Source: Cardiocondyla obscurior | Taxonomy: Eukaryota > Arthropoda > Insecta > Hymenoptera > Formicidae | DNA length: 64,000 nt | NCBI RefSeq assembly: GCF_019399895.1 | Contig: NC_091875.1 | Location: 1,922,001-1,986,000 of the forward strand | Direction: 5' to 3' | In this document: in pieces, positions 10,738 through 24,300 of the stretch | Layout of the letters: every line of letters starts with the position of its first letter | Position numbering within the stretch: position 1 is the stretch's first letter | The notes under the pieces: model-generated | The model's input: the letters and a program-made list of their open reading frames with translations, nothing else | What the model was told of the DNA's origin: nothing | Database searches by the model: none | Translations under genes and position numbers: made by a program

Positions 10738-11970
10738 GCATTTGACTGAAACGCATTTTAATTTAACGCATAGAGATCTAAAAGAAGTTAATATTGTTTT
10801 AAATTGTGTTACTAAGTTGATAGGCACGAAGACAAATTGCTTTATCGACAAAAGCGATTTTTTTATATTTTTTTTTTGCATAAATAACTTTATTTCGCGA
10901 ATCGCAACGGTACCTTTGTCACGATAAAGTTTTCTTTAGCAATATAAATAAAATCATACATTGTATAAGATATAATAGTTATAGAAAGTGGTCCAAATGG
11001 CACCTTTTAATTAAAAATTGTATTATAGATATAAATCCTGTATGATCATACGTTATAATATAATAGTCAGTTTTACGAAATATTTTAGTAGCATTAAGTA
11101 TCAATACTTAGTCAAATGTATATAATATACCTATTGTATATAATTTCCGTATATGTTATTAATTTTAATTTTGTTATATAGTTATTCGTAGAGCAGATAA
11201 TCGTTAGATTGCTGACATATCAGTATTACAGCCAATTACAGCACGGAGGGTGACCCGAGACCAGTTTGTGGCGGCTCAAAATCGTTATAAACACAAACGA
11301 AATTATCGACGAGATTTTTCATCTATTTATGTGTTACGAGCGTAACCTAATGACCCCGAAACCAGTGGATCCTTCCTTTCAACTAGAATAATCCGGTATG
11401 CACTCGTGTCTCACATTGATTAAAATGTCATTCGTCATGGAAAATGTCTCTGCCCTCTGGTTCGTTTCTTGATGTCACATTTGACGTAAATAAATTCATT
11501 ACATTACAATAATCACGCAAATTTATTTCAGATTATTGCGATTACTCGGCCAGGAGATCCATCAAAGAAAAAAAAAAGGTCACACTTTTCTTATCAATTT
11601 AATATTTTTCGAAAACAAAATGAGACAAGGATAACGAGGTAAAAAAAATTTAATTATTTTTTTTAATGATTTATATCATTTGATAAAAAATTTCATTGAC
11701 GACGAAGTAAAACAGGACGTGCTCGTTATCTGATTTACGACAGAATATCAACGCCTAATCTCTGCGATAATTTACAATTTTTTTAATTCAATTAAACTTT
11801 TAGCCTATAGCGAGGGTAAAAAAAAATTTCAAGCGCATACTGTTGGATATTAGCCGCTGACAACGTTTGAAGATAAGACGCTTCGGGGACAGGATAAGGC
11901 TCAATGGATGGATGAATCTTGACCCTCGTTTCATTTGACAACTGATATCGATGTAAGAGATATCAGTCTG
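10738..11970. other. AT-rich spacer between IK and ALDH1L
   Basis: The first 220 bases are the IK 3' UTR with its AATAAA at 10947-10952. The rest is AT rich, with no protein-like open frame or RNA gene that I recognise. It leads into the ALDH1L promoter. Confidence 0.6.
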
Positions 11971-11973
11971 CGT

Positions 11974-12010
11974 TATATAAATGCAGCCACGTCTAGTCAA
12001 CCACTCGCAG
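11974..12010 (+). promoter_or_regulatory. Core promoter of ALDH1L (TATA box)
   Basis: TATATAA at 11974-11980 is followed 25-30 bases on by TCAACCAC, a plausible initiator, so transcription probably starts near 11999-12003. This is the clearest TATA element in front of a recognised gene in the window and fits a metabolically regulated rather than housekeeping promoter. The start site itself is inferred. Confidence 0.55.
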
Positions 12011-12056
12011 ACCGGAGAAGAAGCCGATTTCGGTCCAGTCTATCCGGTTTTACTTG

Positions 12057-12071
12057 ATGTGTGATCAGTAA
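12057..12071 (+). other. Short upstream ORF in the ALDH1L leader
   Basis: ATG TGT GAT CAG TAA forms a four-codon reading frame just downstream of the predicted start site. A possible splice donor (GTAAGA) begins at 12068 inside it. If retained, it lies ahead of both possible ALDH1L start codons and could reduce their use. Confidence 0.4.
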
Positions 12072-12126
12072 GAAAAGTGAACGCGCCACGTGCATACCCT
12101 GTGATACACTTGCGATCCTACAACTG

Positions 12127-12177
12127 ATGCTGGGCTTCAGAAATCTCATCTGGAGGCGCAACTTCGTCTTGGATACC
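12127..12177 (+). other. Candidate alternative first coding exon of ALDH1L with a mitochondria-like presequence
   Basis: An ATG at 12127 opens 17 codons (MLGFRNLIWRRNFVLDT) ending exactly at a good donor, GTAAGC, at 12178. The next acceptor, CTGCAG at 13056-13061, precedes the ALDH1L coding exon. Splicing the two leaves the frame intact and adds Arg-Thr before the usual Met. The segment has three Arg and no acidic residue until position 16, like a mitochondrial presequence. It could instead be chance in a 5' UTR exon. Confidence 0.5.
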
Positions 12178-13067
12178 GTAAGCAGATTGGAATTAGTGTT
12201 TTTGCAAAAGCCGAGGATAAGAGGGGAAAAAGAATACCGTTAGGATACCTACTGAATTTCGAGAAACGTGGATTTTTCTTTTAGACGGCTGGCTCTATCG
12301 TAGTCGAGACAAAACGCTTCTTTTTAGTATTAATTATTTAAATTATTTTTGTAACGTAATTTCAATATTAAATATTGTGCCAATCGGATTGATATGTTAC
12401 AGAGGAAATTAAAATATTACGCGAGAAATACAAATTTAAAAAAGCCACATGGTCAAGTCTTTTAGTTTGTTTCACTTTGTATGAGTGTGTGAGAGACTTT
12501 GGCTTAATATTATAATTCTTTAATTATATTACAATTAATGTAATACGCCTTTTATGCGCATGCGGTAGTGGTGACGGTGTTCATATGATAATATTTGAAG
12601 TTTCGTTACAGTAACGTTTATAAATAACTTTTGTAAATAAGCTTAATGTATATTTACAGCATGCTTAAAACGTTGTTACTGGTGTCGGAATAAACCTTAA
12701 ATAGGTATGTGAATTATTATATAATTATTAAACTATTTACTCAATTATTAATTATTAAAGTATTTACAATTAAAGTAAAATATTTTTCGACGTTACATTC
12801 AATATTAAAGCATATCCGTCGAAAATTTTTAATACGTTGCTTTCCTGTTTCATCTAAAGGTAAATTGTTTTATCTTTTTGCAACTTATCAAACGTTTTAA
12901 TTTTTTTTTCTAAGTAAACAATAACGCACAGTACGTTATTTATTAAGTAAAGAGAAGCTGGAACAATAAGCCTTAAGAATTTTATGTATTTTTGAAAAGA
13001 AATTTTGGAAATGATGACAATATACGAGATTAATAAAGATCTGTAAATAAAAAAACTGCAGCGGACG

Positions 13068-16000
13068 ATGGCGCAGCTCAAGGTGGCTATTATCGGACAG
13101 AGTCCATTCGCGGCGGAAGTCTACAAGCTTTTGCGACAGAATGGACACCAGGTGACCGGAGTGTTTACGATCCCGGATAAAGGATCTCGCGAAGACTCGC
13201 TAGGTATAATACAAGTGATCAAAAAGTTCTTTTGTAGGATCAGTATACTAAGCTTATTTCGATCGTGAGACGACTAACAGGATCATTCATTGGCCTTTAC
13301 GCTTTTCGAGGTCTTATAACATTGTAAGAATAAAAAGAAATAAAATAAGCATTTCAATGGATGATCCTGCCACTGCATTTTGCCTCGTTATCTCGTTATC
13401 GCTTTTTTTTATTGCTTTTTTTAAATTGTAGCGGCCACTGCCAAGGCTGATAACACGCCGGTTTTCAAGATCAAGACCTGGAGAAGTAAGGGAGCGACCT
13501 TGCCAGAAATCTTAAAGCTATACCAGAGCATCGAAGTGGATCTCAACGTCCTCCCCTTTTGTAGTCAATTCATCCCCATGGAAGTCATTAATCATCCTCG
13601 TCATCGGAGCATATGTTACCATCCGTCTCTGTTGCCCAGGCACAGAGGAGCGAGTGCTATAAGCTGGTGAGTTTCCCTTCGATCGCTGCACGCGTCTCCT
13701 AGAAATTCTACAGCGATCGGGAGACGTATTCTTTACAGACGATGATTTAAAACAGCATTTTTTTAGCCGAGTCACGATGTTGAGACTCTTAAAAGAATTA
13801 TACTAACGAAACACTTCTTAATAAATACTAAATAACTGTAAGTAATTATTTTTGCGATAGTTCATAATTCACTTGTTGTTTTGCAATATAGTAGACGTTG
13901 TTAATTGCAATAAGTTAGCCAGGCTGCTGTATTATATCTTTCGATATCGGCACGCCGCAACAACCGGTTCGCCGCAGTTTTCGCGTTCCAGATTGCGAGG
14001 CAAAACTACTTTCTCGCTGAAAACACGACGCCAATAATAACGAAGATAATGAGTGGTCACGAGCCCGCTATATGATCCCTTCAAACGACTATGCATATTT
14101 GCCTGTGGACGCGTATCGCGTTTTATTAGACTTTTGACCTAGGAATCGATGATATCGCCGTATCGCACATTTTCGGCGCGTAATCCCCGCGTTAATTTCT
14201 TTTTTGTTTTTTTTGAAGTCGGGTTTTTTCTATAAATTACGGATAATTATAATTGTCTTAAATTAATTTTTTTTTTTTTTTTTGGTGCTTTAAATTTTTT
14301 TTTTATACTAAATATTACTATAAGGCATGCGTTATTTATTAATTTTATTGACGAATTAATTTTCGTTTTAGGACATTAATCCAAGGAGATAATACCGCAG
14401 GGTTCTCAATTTTCTGGCCAGACGATGGGCTAGATACCGGGCCAGTACTTCTTCAGAAATCGTGCAAAGTGGAACCGAACGATACGGTAGACAGCTTGTA
14501 CAATAATTTCCTTTACCCAGAGGGTATCAAAGCCATGGGCGAAGCGGTGGACCTTGTCGCTAAGGGAATTGCACCCTCGGTACCGCAACCAGAGGAAGGT
14601 GCGACCTATGACCCTCTGCTAAATAAGAAAGAACTCCAGAAGATTAATTGGTCCAAGCCGGCTAAGGAGATTCACGATTTTATTCGTGGTCTGGATAGCA
14701 CACCGGGAGCCTGGACGACGCTGGACGGCGAGGAGGTGCGTCTTTTCGGTTCATCTCTGTGGAAGGATAAGCAACCGGAAGCCGAGAAAACAGTAGACCT
14801 CGAGGAGCGAAAAGGAATCGTGCATCAAGGCGGTTTGCTGATCGAGGCCGTCGACAAGCGGTTCGTTAACGTAGAAAGAATTAAAATCGGAACAAAGACC
14901 ATTCCGGCAAGTAAGTACGGACAGGCTAACGACAGCAAAGTCGTAGAGTTAACGGAAGAGGAAGTAAAAACTACCGACGGTCTGCGGCAGATCTGGGCGA
15001 ATATACTCAAAATCGAAATTGATGACGATACGGATTTCTTTGCTTCCGGTAAGCGTTCCGGTAAAACGTCAAACGTTTTTTAAAAGTCTTTAGTTTTTTT
15101 AAATACAATATATAATTATTAAATTTAATAGATTAAAATACATTAAATATTCTATGTATAATAAATTAATTTATGAAAATTTTCTATCAGGTGGGGGCAG
15201 CATGGACGTAGTACGACTAGTCGAAGAAGTAAAAGATAACTGCGGCGTTACCCTGCAAAATGTCGACGTTTTTATGGCGCCGGTTTTTAAGGAGTTTGCC
15301 ACGACGGTCGTACTCGCAGCTCGAGGAAACTTGGCTGCGAAGGAGATTAAATACGACGCGGTAGAGTTGCAGGCGAATAATAGGACTTTGAGATTCCCCA
15401 GGCAGCTCTTCATCGACGGTCAGTTTGTTAACGGACACGGTAAACCCATCGACACGATAAATCCTCACGACGAAAGCGTGATCTGCACGGTGGAAAGTGC
15501 GAACGCTGAGGATGTCGATATAGCCGTTAGAGCCGCAAAAAAAGCCTTCGAAGAGGGTGAATGGGGCAAAATCAGTGCTAGAGAGCGCGGAACATTATTA
15601 TTCAAGTAATAAATTACACATTTTCTTCTAACATATTTTTTTAGCATTTATAATTATTATACGTTAGATTTTTTAAAATAAGTTGATTAAATATGCTAAA
15701 ATACGATGAGTTAACTATTAAATTAAATTTAATGTAAGTAAGTTTCTTGATTTTCAATGGAATTAAAGTAGATTTAATTTATTTAATTTAATTAATTTAA
15801 TTAATTTAATTAAAGTAGATATAATTTAATTTCAGTTCTTTAACTTTTTTTTACTGTCTTTCAGATTAGCGGATTTAATGGAGGAGCACAAGGAAGAATT
15901 AGCCACTCTGGAGACTCTCGACTCCGGTGCAGTTTATACTCTCGCTCTGAAAACTCACGTAGGCATGTCCATCGAAACCTGGCGCTACTTCGCCGGCTGG

Positions 16001-17202
16001 TGTGACAAAATCCAAGGCTCGACGATACCCATCTCGCACGCGCGTCCGAACCGGAATCTCACGTTCACGCGGCGCGAACCGATCGGCGTTTGCGGCCTGG
16101 TCACTCCCTGGAACTACCCTCTGATGATGTTGTCGTGGAAGATGGCGGCCTGCCTAGCGGCTGGCAATACTGTGGTGATGAAACCGGCTCAGGCATCTCC
16201 TCTGACAGCCCTGAAATTCGCTGAGCTGTCCTCACGCGCCGGAATCCCGCCCGGTGTCATCAACATCGTTTGTGGCTTCGGCAGTCAAGTCGGAAACGCT
16301 ATAGTCGGGCATCCTTTGATCAGAAAGCTGGGCTTCACCGGTTCTACACAGATTGGCCAAACCATTATGAGATGCTGCGCCGACAGTAATCTAAAAAAAG
16401 TATCGTTGGAACTTGGCGGTAAGAGTCCCCTCGTCATCTTCGAGGACGCCGACATTCAGCAAGCAGTCAGGATCGGTATGGGTGGGGTGTTCTTCAATAA
16501 AGGCGAAAATTGCATCGCCGCCGGTAAGATATTTAATCAATCTATAAAAAAATAAGATAATTACTTATTTACCTTTAATTATTTTTTTTTATTTGCTATT
16601 TAACGATTGATCTTCGTTTTTAAGGGCGACTTTTCGTCGAGGAGACTATCCATGACGAGTTCGTGCGACGCGTGGTCGACGAGGTGAAAAAAATCGCCAT
16701 CGGCAATCCATTGGACAGGAGCACAGCTCACGGGCCGCAAAATCATAAGGCTCATCTGGACAAACTTCTCGAGTTCGTACAGAAGGGAGTTGAAGAGGGT
16801 GCTAAATTGGTTTACGGTGGCAAGAGGCTCAATCGCCCCGGCTGGTATTTCGAGCCGACTGTATTTACAAATGTCGAGGATAACATGTACATTGCGAAGG
16901 AAGAGTCCTTTGGTCCGATCATGGTAATTTCGAAGTTCAGCTCGAAGAATATCGATCAGATGATCACGCGGGCGAATAACACTGAATTCGGTTTGGCTTC
17001 GGGAGTTCTCACCAAGGATATCAGCAGGGCGCTCAGATTCGCAGAAAAAATCGAAGCTGGCACAGTGTTCATTAACACGTACAACAAGACCGACGTAGCA
17101 GCACCGTTTGGCGGCTTCAAGATGTCTGGATTCGGCAAGGATTTGGGGCAGGAGGCTCTTAATGAGTATCTTAAGACAAAAACAGTCACCATCGAATACT
17201 AG
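13068..17202 (+). CDS. ALDH1L1: 10-formyltetrahydrofolate dehydrogenase (ALDH1L1/ALDH1L2 type)
   Basis: Six exons join in frame: 13068-13203, 13432-13666, 14372-15048, 15191-15605, 15865-16523 and 16625-17202. They give 899 residues; the rat enzyme has 902. The N-terminal hydrolase domain (about 1-310) has YHPSLLPRHRGASA with His109 and DDGLDTGP with Asp145, the two catalytic positions. The carrier domain has FASGGGSMDVVRLVEE, with Ser353 as the 4'-phosphopantetheine site. The aldehyde dehydrogenase domain (about 400-899) has LELGGKSP with Glu670 and NKGENCIAAGR with Cys704. All residues needed for the full reaction are present. The enzyme converts 10-formyl-THF and NADP+ to THF, CO2 and NADPH. 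Starting at 13068 gives a cytosolic protein; an upstream exon could give a mitochondrial form. The acceptor just before the start shows that the 5' UTR is spliced. Confidence 0.97.
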
Positions 17203-17920
17203 CGATAGTTATCTGAAAACGTCGTGATACGTGATATCACGTGGACGTGCGTAATTATGCATGTCATCGTATTTTATGCGGTAGAACGATTAGAGTCTCA
17301 ATACCGTGATATTGTGTCTACGTTACGTCTCTTTAACAAAACCGAATGAGTTTAATCAGTCATGTTTAAAGATAAGGATCCATGTTCGCGCATCATATTA
17401 ATTCATCGTCTTTTTTTACATTGCACACATCAATTATTTATATGAACTAGACCATTACAAAGCGCGCACGTCATTTACTCGTGCTCCTTTTGCGTTAATT
17501 GTTTTATGTATAAAACATTATGAGGCTCAGAGTATAAATAAGTTTCTTCGGCTCGTCGATTTTTATAAAATTTATCGCGCATATTGTTGCGATCATCGAA
17601 AAGAAAATTACCTAACGTGGGAAAACATGTTTCGAGGCAACAAAACAAAAAGACCAAGTGAAACTTACGCGTTTAACGAAGACAGATCGTGAATCTCGCT
17701 CCCACGCGCGCAGGGTGTACAAATAGTTTTTACAGCAGATCGCCTTCTATCCCGAACTTCCAGATGTTGTATGATTTTTTTGTCTTGGGGCACACTTGTG
17801 TGCCCCGTCGCTCACACATTGCGTGCCTCATTCGCGGCTGCTCCTCACGTTTCAGCTCCGTAAACGTGTGATACCTATGGTATTTTAAAGACAAGTTAAA
17901 AAGGAAATAAAGCGAGTGAT
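17203..17920 (+). other. 3' UTR of ALDH1L
   Basis: No coding signal follows the stop. An AATAAA at 17906-17911, about 700 bases downstream, is a plausible polyadenylation signal. Confidence 0.45.
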
Positions 17921-20900
17921 TTTTCAAAAGTGCATTAAAATATTTCGGAATAAATATTACAACAAATATTTTATTAATTATATTATTTTTACTATTTTAT
18001 TAGAAGAATATATCAAAATCTTTTAAATCTATCGAAGTTTGTCTTGAAAATAAATAAGAAACTTTTGCCGATTGTGAAGTTTAAGACGATTAGACGCGTA
18101 ATGTTGCGACGTATAATAATTCTCGGAGGTCAGCGGCGAGGCCTGCTGTTTCCTCTTTGTGTGCGAGCAAGCATTGTACCCCGCGTGAATCATCGGGGAA
18201 CGGTTCGAACGAGCGGGTGCAACGCGGGCGCGACACGTGTTGCATGTACCTGAGAGAGGCCTGTGAAAGGGCTTGCTGTGAATATTCCCCTTGTGTAGGT
18301 GCGCACGGTCAACAACCCAGTCAAGGAACAGCTGTTCCCATAAGTGTATCCCTGCACCCCTCTTTTTTTTTTACAGCCGCTGTTTCTTACGACTTTACCC
18401 CGAAGACTTAGCCACCCTTCGCGTCGTCGGCCCCTCCGTCTGGCGAACGAAGGCCCTCTTTTGTAGGAAAGTTCGCGTCGCTGCAGTTTGTAGTTTCTGA
18501 AAACGCATCCCTTGAAATTCTTTCAACATGCAAATGTAAAAGTGTTAATTAATCGCTCATTAGAAATTTTAACTGAGACGTGGCGTAAATTCCAACGAGT
18601 AATAATAATAATAGACATAATTATTTTATTATTTTTATTAATTTTTCTGATCGTTTAGAATTCAATTGCTTTCGAAATAAATACCGGCTTAAGTTTTTAT
18701 CGCGAGATTCGAGTCTTATGGGCTCGATGGGAGTTACGAATTCGATAGGCTCGAGTCTTCGGGCCCGATTTTAAGTAAGCGCGGGGGCCTAATTCGAAAG
18801 CGTGCGCAACCAGCACGGTCCGGAATTATTCATCGTAGACAGGAAATGCAAATTCCATCGTGTCCCCTCGTGCCGTAGGACAGTGCTCTTTGACCTTACT
18901 CCGATTCCTTCTACAAGCAGGAATTCTCTCGCCTTTACGAAAACTATATTCTCAAGTGTTCCCACTCAAAGTTCTTTAACAGACAGAAATGCAAAGAGAT
19001 ATAAATATAGATATTAATATTGCAGATAAAAAAAATAATATTAATTAATATAGTAATTAATTTATAAATAATATTATAAATAAAATTTTTTTACTTTTTT
19101 CCACGCGTTCCGAAGGATCATGTGCGACCTCGTTTACCTCGTGTTGCAATTTACAGAGTTGAAAGAAGATCCCGGACCTCTTTCAAGAAAGGGGGTCCAC
19201 GAAAACTCCTGGGGCTGTGTCCACAGGCACCACGTGTGCGTGTTCCTTCTTCCCTCTCTTTCTCTCTTTTTCTCTTTCCCCTTCGCATTCTTTCGACGGG
19301 TCCCTTTCCGCTCGCGCGCTCGCTAGTCGTGCGGATTCCGCTCGTAATCAGTCGTTCTTCGGACTCCACATGTACCAGTCGTGCGGAACCAATCTTTAAA
19401 GTGCCGCGTAAAGCAGTCTCCGACACGTAACAGCCGTTTTTAATTTCGCGACTCGCGATTCAGTTTCCGACAGTCAGAAAAACTGGCAGTTGCGCCGATT
19501 ATATTGCTCGGTTCTCCACATCGATTTACCCCGAATCGAGCCCGCTTTAACTGTATCGCGGTTATTATCGCCGTCGGGAAGAAGAAGCGAGCGTTCGCCG
19601 GGTATCGCGTTGACCGGAAACGGAATATCTTCCTCCCGCGACGCTCACGTGCTCCGTGTACTGCGTGTTGATACCAAGGCAAATTTTGCGGCGAACAGTT
19701 TTTACCGAAACGACGTTCCGCACGTTTAATAATTTCCGATTTTATCTTAACAATTTATCTACCTTAAACAAATTTTTTTTTTTTTTAAAGAAGCTTGTGT
19801 CTCAGCTCGGTCTCGGGCTGGAAGTATCGCACACATGTTCGCCGCGCGCGAATGAATTATAAGTGCATTTTATCGGGCGACGATTGCGTAAACGAGTGTT
19901 GGAAAGAAAAAAAAAGGAGGATAAAAAAAAAAATTAAAAAAAAAAAATAAAAAACGTGACCCCGAACCGGCGTCGTGTCATCGGCTGATTCGGCTGCGAG
20001 GAAAATGAACTGAAACGCGCGATGACTCACTTCAACAATGCGGTCTCTCCTCTCCGCGCTCCGAATGTCTGACCTTATCGCTTTAATCAGAAATTATAAT
20101 GACGAATTTGACGAGGTGCGAAGGCGGCATCGGCGTGAACACAAAAATTAAAAAACGCCGCTCTATAACTACTTCACCGTTCTACAAACTACTTTAATCT
20201 TAATAACGACCGCAATTAATTCCAGCTCGTTTACATTCTTCTTCTCCCGGAATTTTGTTTATCATGCTGTTTCCCAGTAATATCATTAACTCTATTACGC
20301 TGAATAATTCTGCGGAATAAACCGTAGGGCTTTTTATCGCTCGCGAAACGGAACTGATCGCGTAACAATCGAAATGAATGAAACGTACAGCTGCTCGCAA
20401 TAAAAGGTTCCCTTTATCAGTAGACTTGGAGAGAGGCTTATCGTTGCTCGGCGTATTTTTTTTTTCTTTCTTTTTTTTTTCCTGTGGGAATTAAAAATAC
20501 CTTGAAAATTCAACGAAAGACGGAGGGATATTTTTTATCGTAAGCTTAATAAATTGAGGAATGTAATTTTTTTTTTCTTTTTTTGTTATATGTACCTTTT
20601 TTTTTTTTACTCCATCGATCTTGCTATCGAAACACACGCGGGACAGATGCGCGCAATTCGTACAAGGCCTCGCCGTGCTTCCTGGGGTGAACTCCGACTC
20701 GCTCAATGGGGCCCGACGGTTGGGAAGGGAATACAAAAAAAAAAAAGACGCCAGTGTGGGCCAAAGGTTGGATAATAAATCGGATGGATCCACGTTGCGA
20801 CCGTTGAAAACCGATCGAAGATATATTTCCATCTCCCTGAAATAATTCTCTAGCTTTACAATTCTGTTCGCCAAGGGCAGTGATTGTTATTTTAACATCG

Positions 20901-21362
20901 ACAATACATTTCCAAAATTCATTTTCAAAATTAATTACATTGATTAATTTAAAAAGGAAAGAAAAATTCGCATTAAATTCGTTTCAAAAATCACATAGAT
21001 ATTTTTTAATTTTTAATATATATTTTTTATTTGGTGATATCGAAGCTTATGTTGTCCGTCATTATAATGATAATGATAATGAAAAAAAAAAACTTATTAA
21101 ATTAATATTGCGAGATAAATAATACCTTTTTGAAGAGCGATTTCTCTCAGCTCCATCGAACGCTTGGAAATTATCGTTCAATTCTTTCAGGATTATTTTA
21201 AGAAACATACGTGTTAAATTGTTTTATCGTGTAAAAGAAAGAATGCCGCTCTTCAGGATAAGCTCACGTATCTTGGTCTAACCGCCCCTTTCCTGTTTCC
21301 TTTTCACGAGTTCGCCAGCTAATCTCTAGGCCGCAGCATCCTGTGGGTGGAATCGTTTGCGT

Positions 21363-21399
21363 TATAAAGTTCCCTGATTGAACTTGGAAGCCGTCAGTC
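21363..21399 (+). promoter_or_regulatory. Orphan TATA plus initiator pair
   Basis: TATAAAG begins at 21363 and TCAGTC at 21394-21399, with the A about 33 bases from the first T of the TATA box. That is the spacing of an insect core promoter. No recognisable coding exon follows within several hundred bases, so it could drive a noncoding transcript or a distant exon, or be chance. Confidence 0.3.
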
Positions 21400-24300
21400 T
21401 AAAAGCGCGCTTTCCACTGTTCGCAGCACATTCCTCCGGCCACGTTCTACGATTTAGATAGTGACGTTGGTTGAATAATATTAATCAAAGTGCGCTCGAA
21501 ATAATATAACAATTGTGATAGACGCGAGAGCACCGCTTGGAGTGCGAACATTTTTGAAGAAGAAAACGTTTGCAAATTGTGATAATCGTAAGTTAAATCC
21601 GAGCAAATTAGGATAATTGTTTTGTGACTGGATGTAATATTTAACGAAGTAGATTAAAAACGCGACGATAATTAGAGCGTCGGCTGCAAAATGTATTTCA
21701 GACCCTGATAGTACTACTGTGTAACAGCGCGCGCAGTTTGCAATTTTTAACAGCTCGTTAACATGTAAATGAGGCGGATAAATATCTGTGCGACGAATGT
21801 CCGTACGAAAAGGATCGGTGGAATCGTTTGTGCGGACACCGAAAGTCTTTGAACGATTACGATGCGGCTCGTCATCGGGCACTTTGCTTATTTTTACAAT
21901 GCAAGCTGCCTTTTGAAGGGCAACATTGTGATCGGTCGTACTCGTCGATGAAATTTAAGTGCAAATCGTAGAAAGTTACCGATTACAAAAATGCTCTTGA
22001 ACCGAAAGCCTCCAACGATCAATCATTCGCTTTTACTTAGTTGATATTACCATTTTTATTTTTATTTTCTTTTAACGCGGCATGCATCTCCTTTACCGAG
22101 TTATCACATAAAACAGAGTTGTAATGTCCTGCCAGATATTAATAAAATGTTTTACAGTATTGGCTTCGACGCTCCTGCAATCTTACCTTCAGATATGCGA
22201 GCTTAAACTTAATCGCAATACTTTCTACGGTAAGTTTTGTTAAGATATCGCTATAAGAAATCCTCTTCGCAGCGGACAGTAGTTTATTTAATTTTCTTTT
22301 TTCTCTTTTTTTTTTTTTTTCTTTTCTTTTTTTCTTTTCTTTCGTTACACATCCATTGGTGCGACATCACAATTCATGTGTCACTAATTATTTCCTCATA
22401 ATTATTTCGATATTATTTACGATCTTTTCTTAAACACGAACTTATACATTTGCGAAAATGTGTATGCTGCTTTTAAATTCACAACGAATTGCCGTGTCAC
22501 TTACACGATGCGGTTATATAAATCTTTTCTTTTTTTTTTTTTTTATCTTGGTTTTAAGTCAAATATATCGCTAAATACTTCGCCACTTAGTTCTTGTCGA
22601 CGTTGTTACTCCTAGCAATCACACAAAGTCTCGGTGACTTATACATACACATTGCAAAATGGTCATTATATTAAACGTGATAAATAAATTATGCTACTTA
22701 GCCTGCGGATCGATTTGCATAGTTATACATCGCTTAACTTTAATGACGATGAAAAAATGGTATAATAAGAGATGCAATAATTATTATAATATGCTCAGGT
22801 AACTTCAAAAATGTTACTAAATTATATTTAATATAAAAGCAACAGTGCGACTTTATGAAACGATTTGCTTACGAGAATGGATGGTGGTCGAGTTGAGATT
22901 CTGCGCATTGTTCTATAAAACGTAACTTAACGTTTCATCAGTAGAGGGATCGGTTCTACTCCTACTTCTTTATTGCTTCAGATTTTTATCTCCGTCGCAC
23001 TTGGACGTGGAAAAAAAAAATAGAAAAAAAAAAAAGATTCCTTTTTCGCTCCTCTCTAAGATGACCGACTATACCTCTCCTCTTTGTACAAATCACAGAT
23101 TTCTTTATAGATAATTAATCAGTACGCTGTCCTTGGAACCTGCGCGCAGGTTCGAGGCAAGTACAGCTCCGTTTTTCCCTTTTTCTTTTTGTTTTCCTTT
23201 ATCTAAAAATATTGATGCGCGACTTCGACATGCTCGCTTAAAATCTGTCCCCTATATAAAAGTCAGTCTCATCGTTTGTAAGGTCGCGACAACGTCTCAG
23301 TCTCCCTACGAGGTCTATGTACACCACTTGGCGGCAAAGATAACGATGATGATCGGTTTGTTCAGAGTCGAACGCTCTCCTCGAGATTCACCGGCGCTAA
23401 GTATCTACGCTAACGAACAGATCTTAAGTACTCGCGACGTATAAAATTTTGATATCGACTCTCCGCGTATAAAAGTATCGGTGGCGTTATTCAATTAATT
23501 AATCAATTAATAGAAACTTGAGATATTCCACTTAACGATCAATTAACAAAAGCTAAGTGTATAGTTGCTAATGGTATTTATTCCAAGTAGTTTACGGCTT
23601 TACATAAATATCCTTTTTTGTATTACGATGTCTTTCACGCACTCATGCTCTCGTTCTTTCTTTCTTTCTCTCTTTCTCTCTGTCTCTTCAGCAACACATT
23701 TACGAGCATCGTAAAACGTTACCAAAGCGTCGGGTAAAATTAAAAAACCGACACGTGCGCCGAAAGTGTGTCCACAGGACTGCGAGAGAATACGCGGTCT
23801 CGTCCTAATACTGCTCGCAAATATTAAAATAAATTACATTCACCCTGTCCTCCCGCGCGGCGCACGCTTAAAACTTTCTTAATCTAAATTAACTACGGCA
23901 CACACATTCGGATCACGTATTCCTGGCCTCGTGACGAGCTAAAACGATTTGGAATTCGATTGTGGATCATAACTATAAAACTTGCCTCTTCGGAAGATCC
24001 AATACCTAAGTAAAAGCAGCCGCGAACGAAAGAGTAAACTCGTAAATAATTTAAAAAAAAAAAAAAAAAAAAATACTGACGCGAAGTAAAAATTACTTAA
24101 AACACAAATATATCATTTAAAATCATAATTTAATGCAGTGGACAGATATTCGACGTGCAGATATTGGATTTTTCCGAAAGAACTTTTGTCACGAGTATCT
24201 CACTTCATTAAAAAAAAAAAAAAAAAAGAAAAAAAACCCGAAAAAAGGGGAAAAAAGGAGAGAAATCGTATTTCACAAATGTACAAATTTTCGTTCGCCG

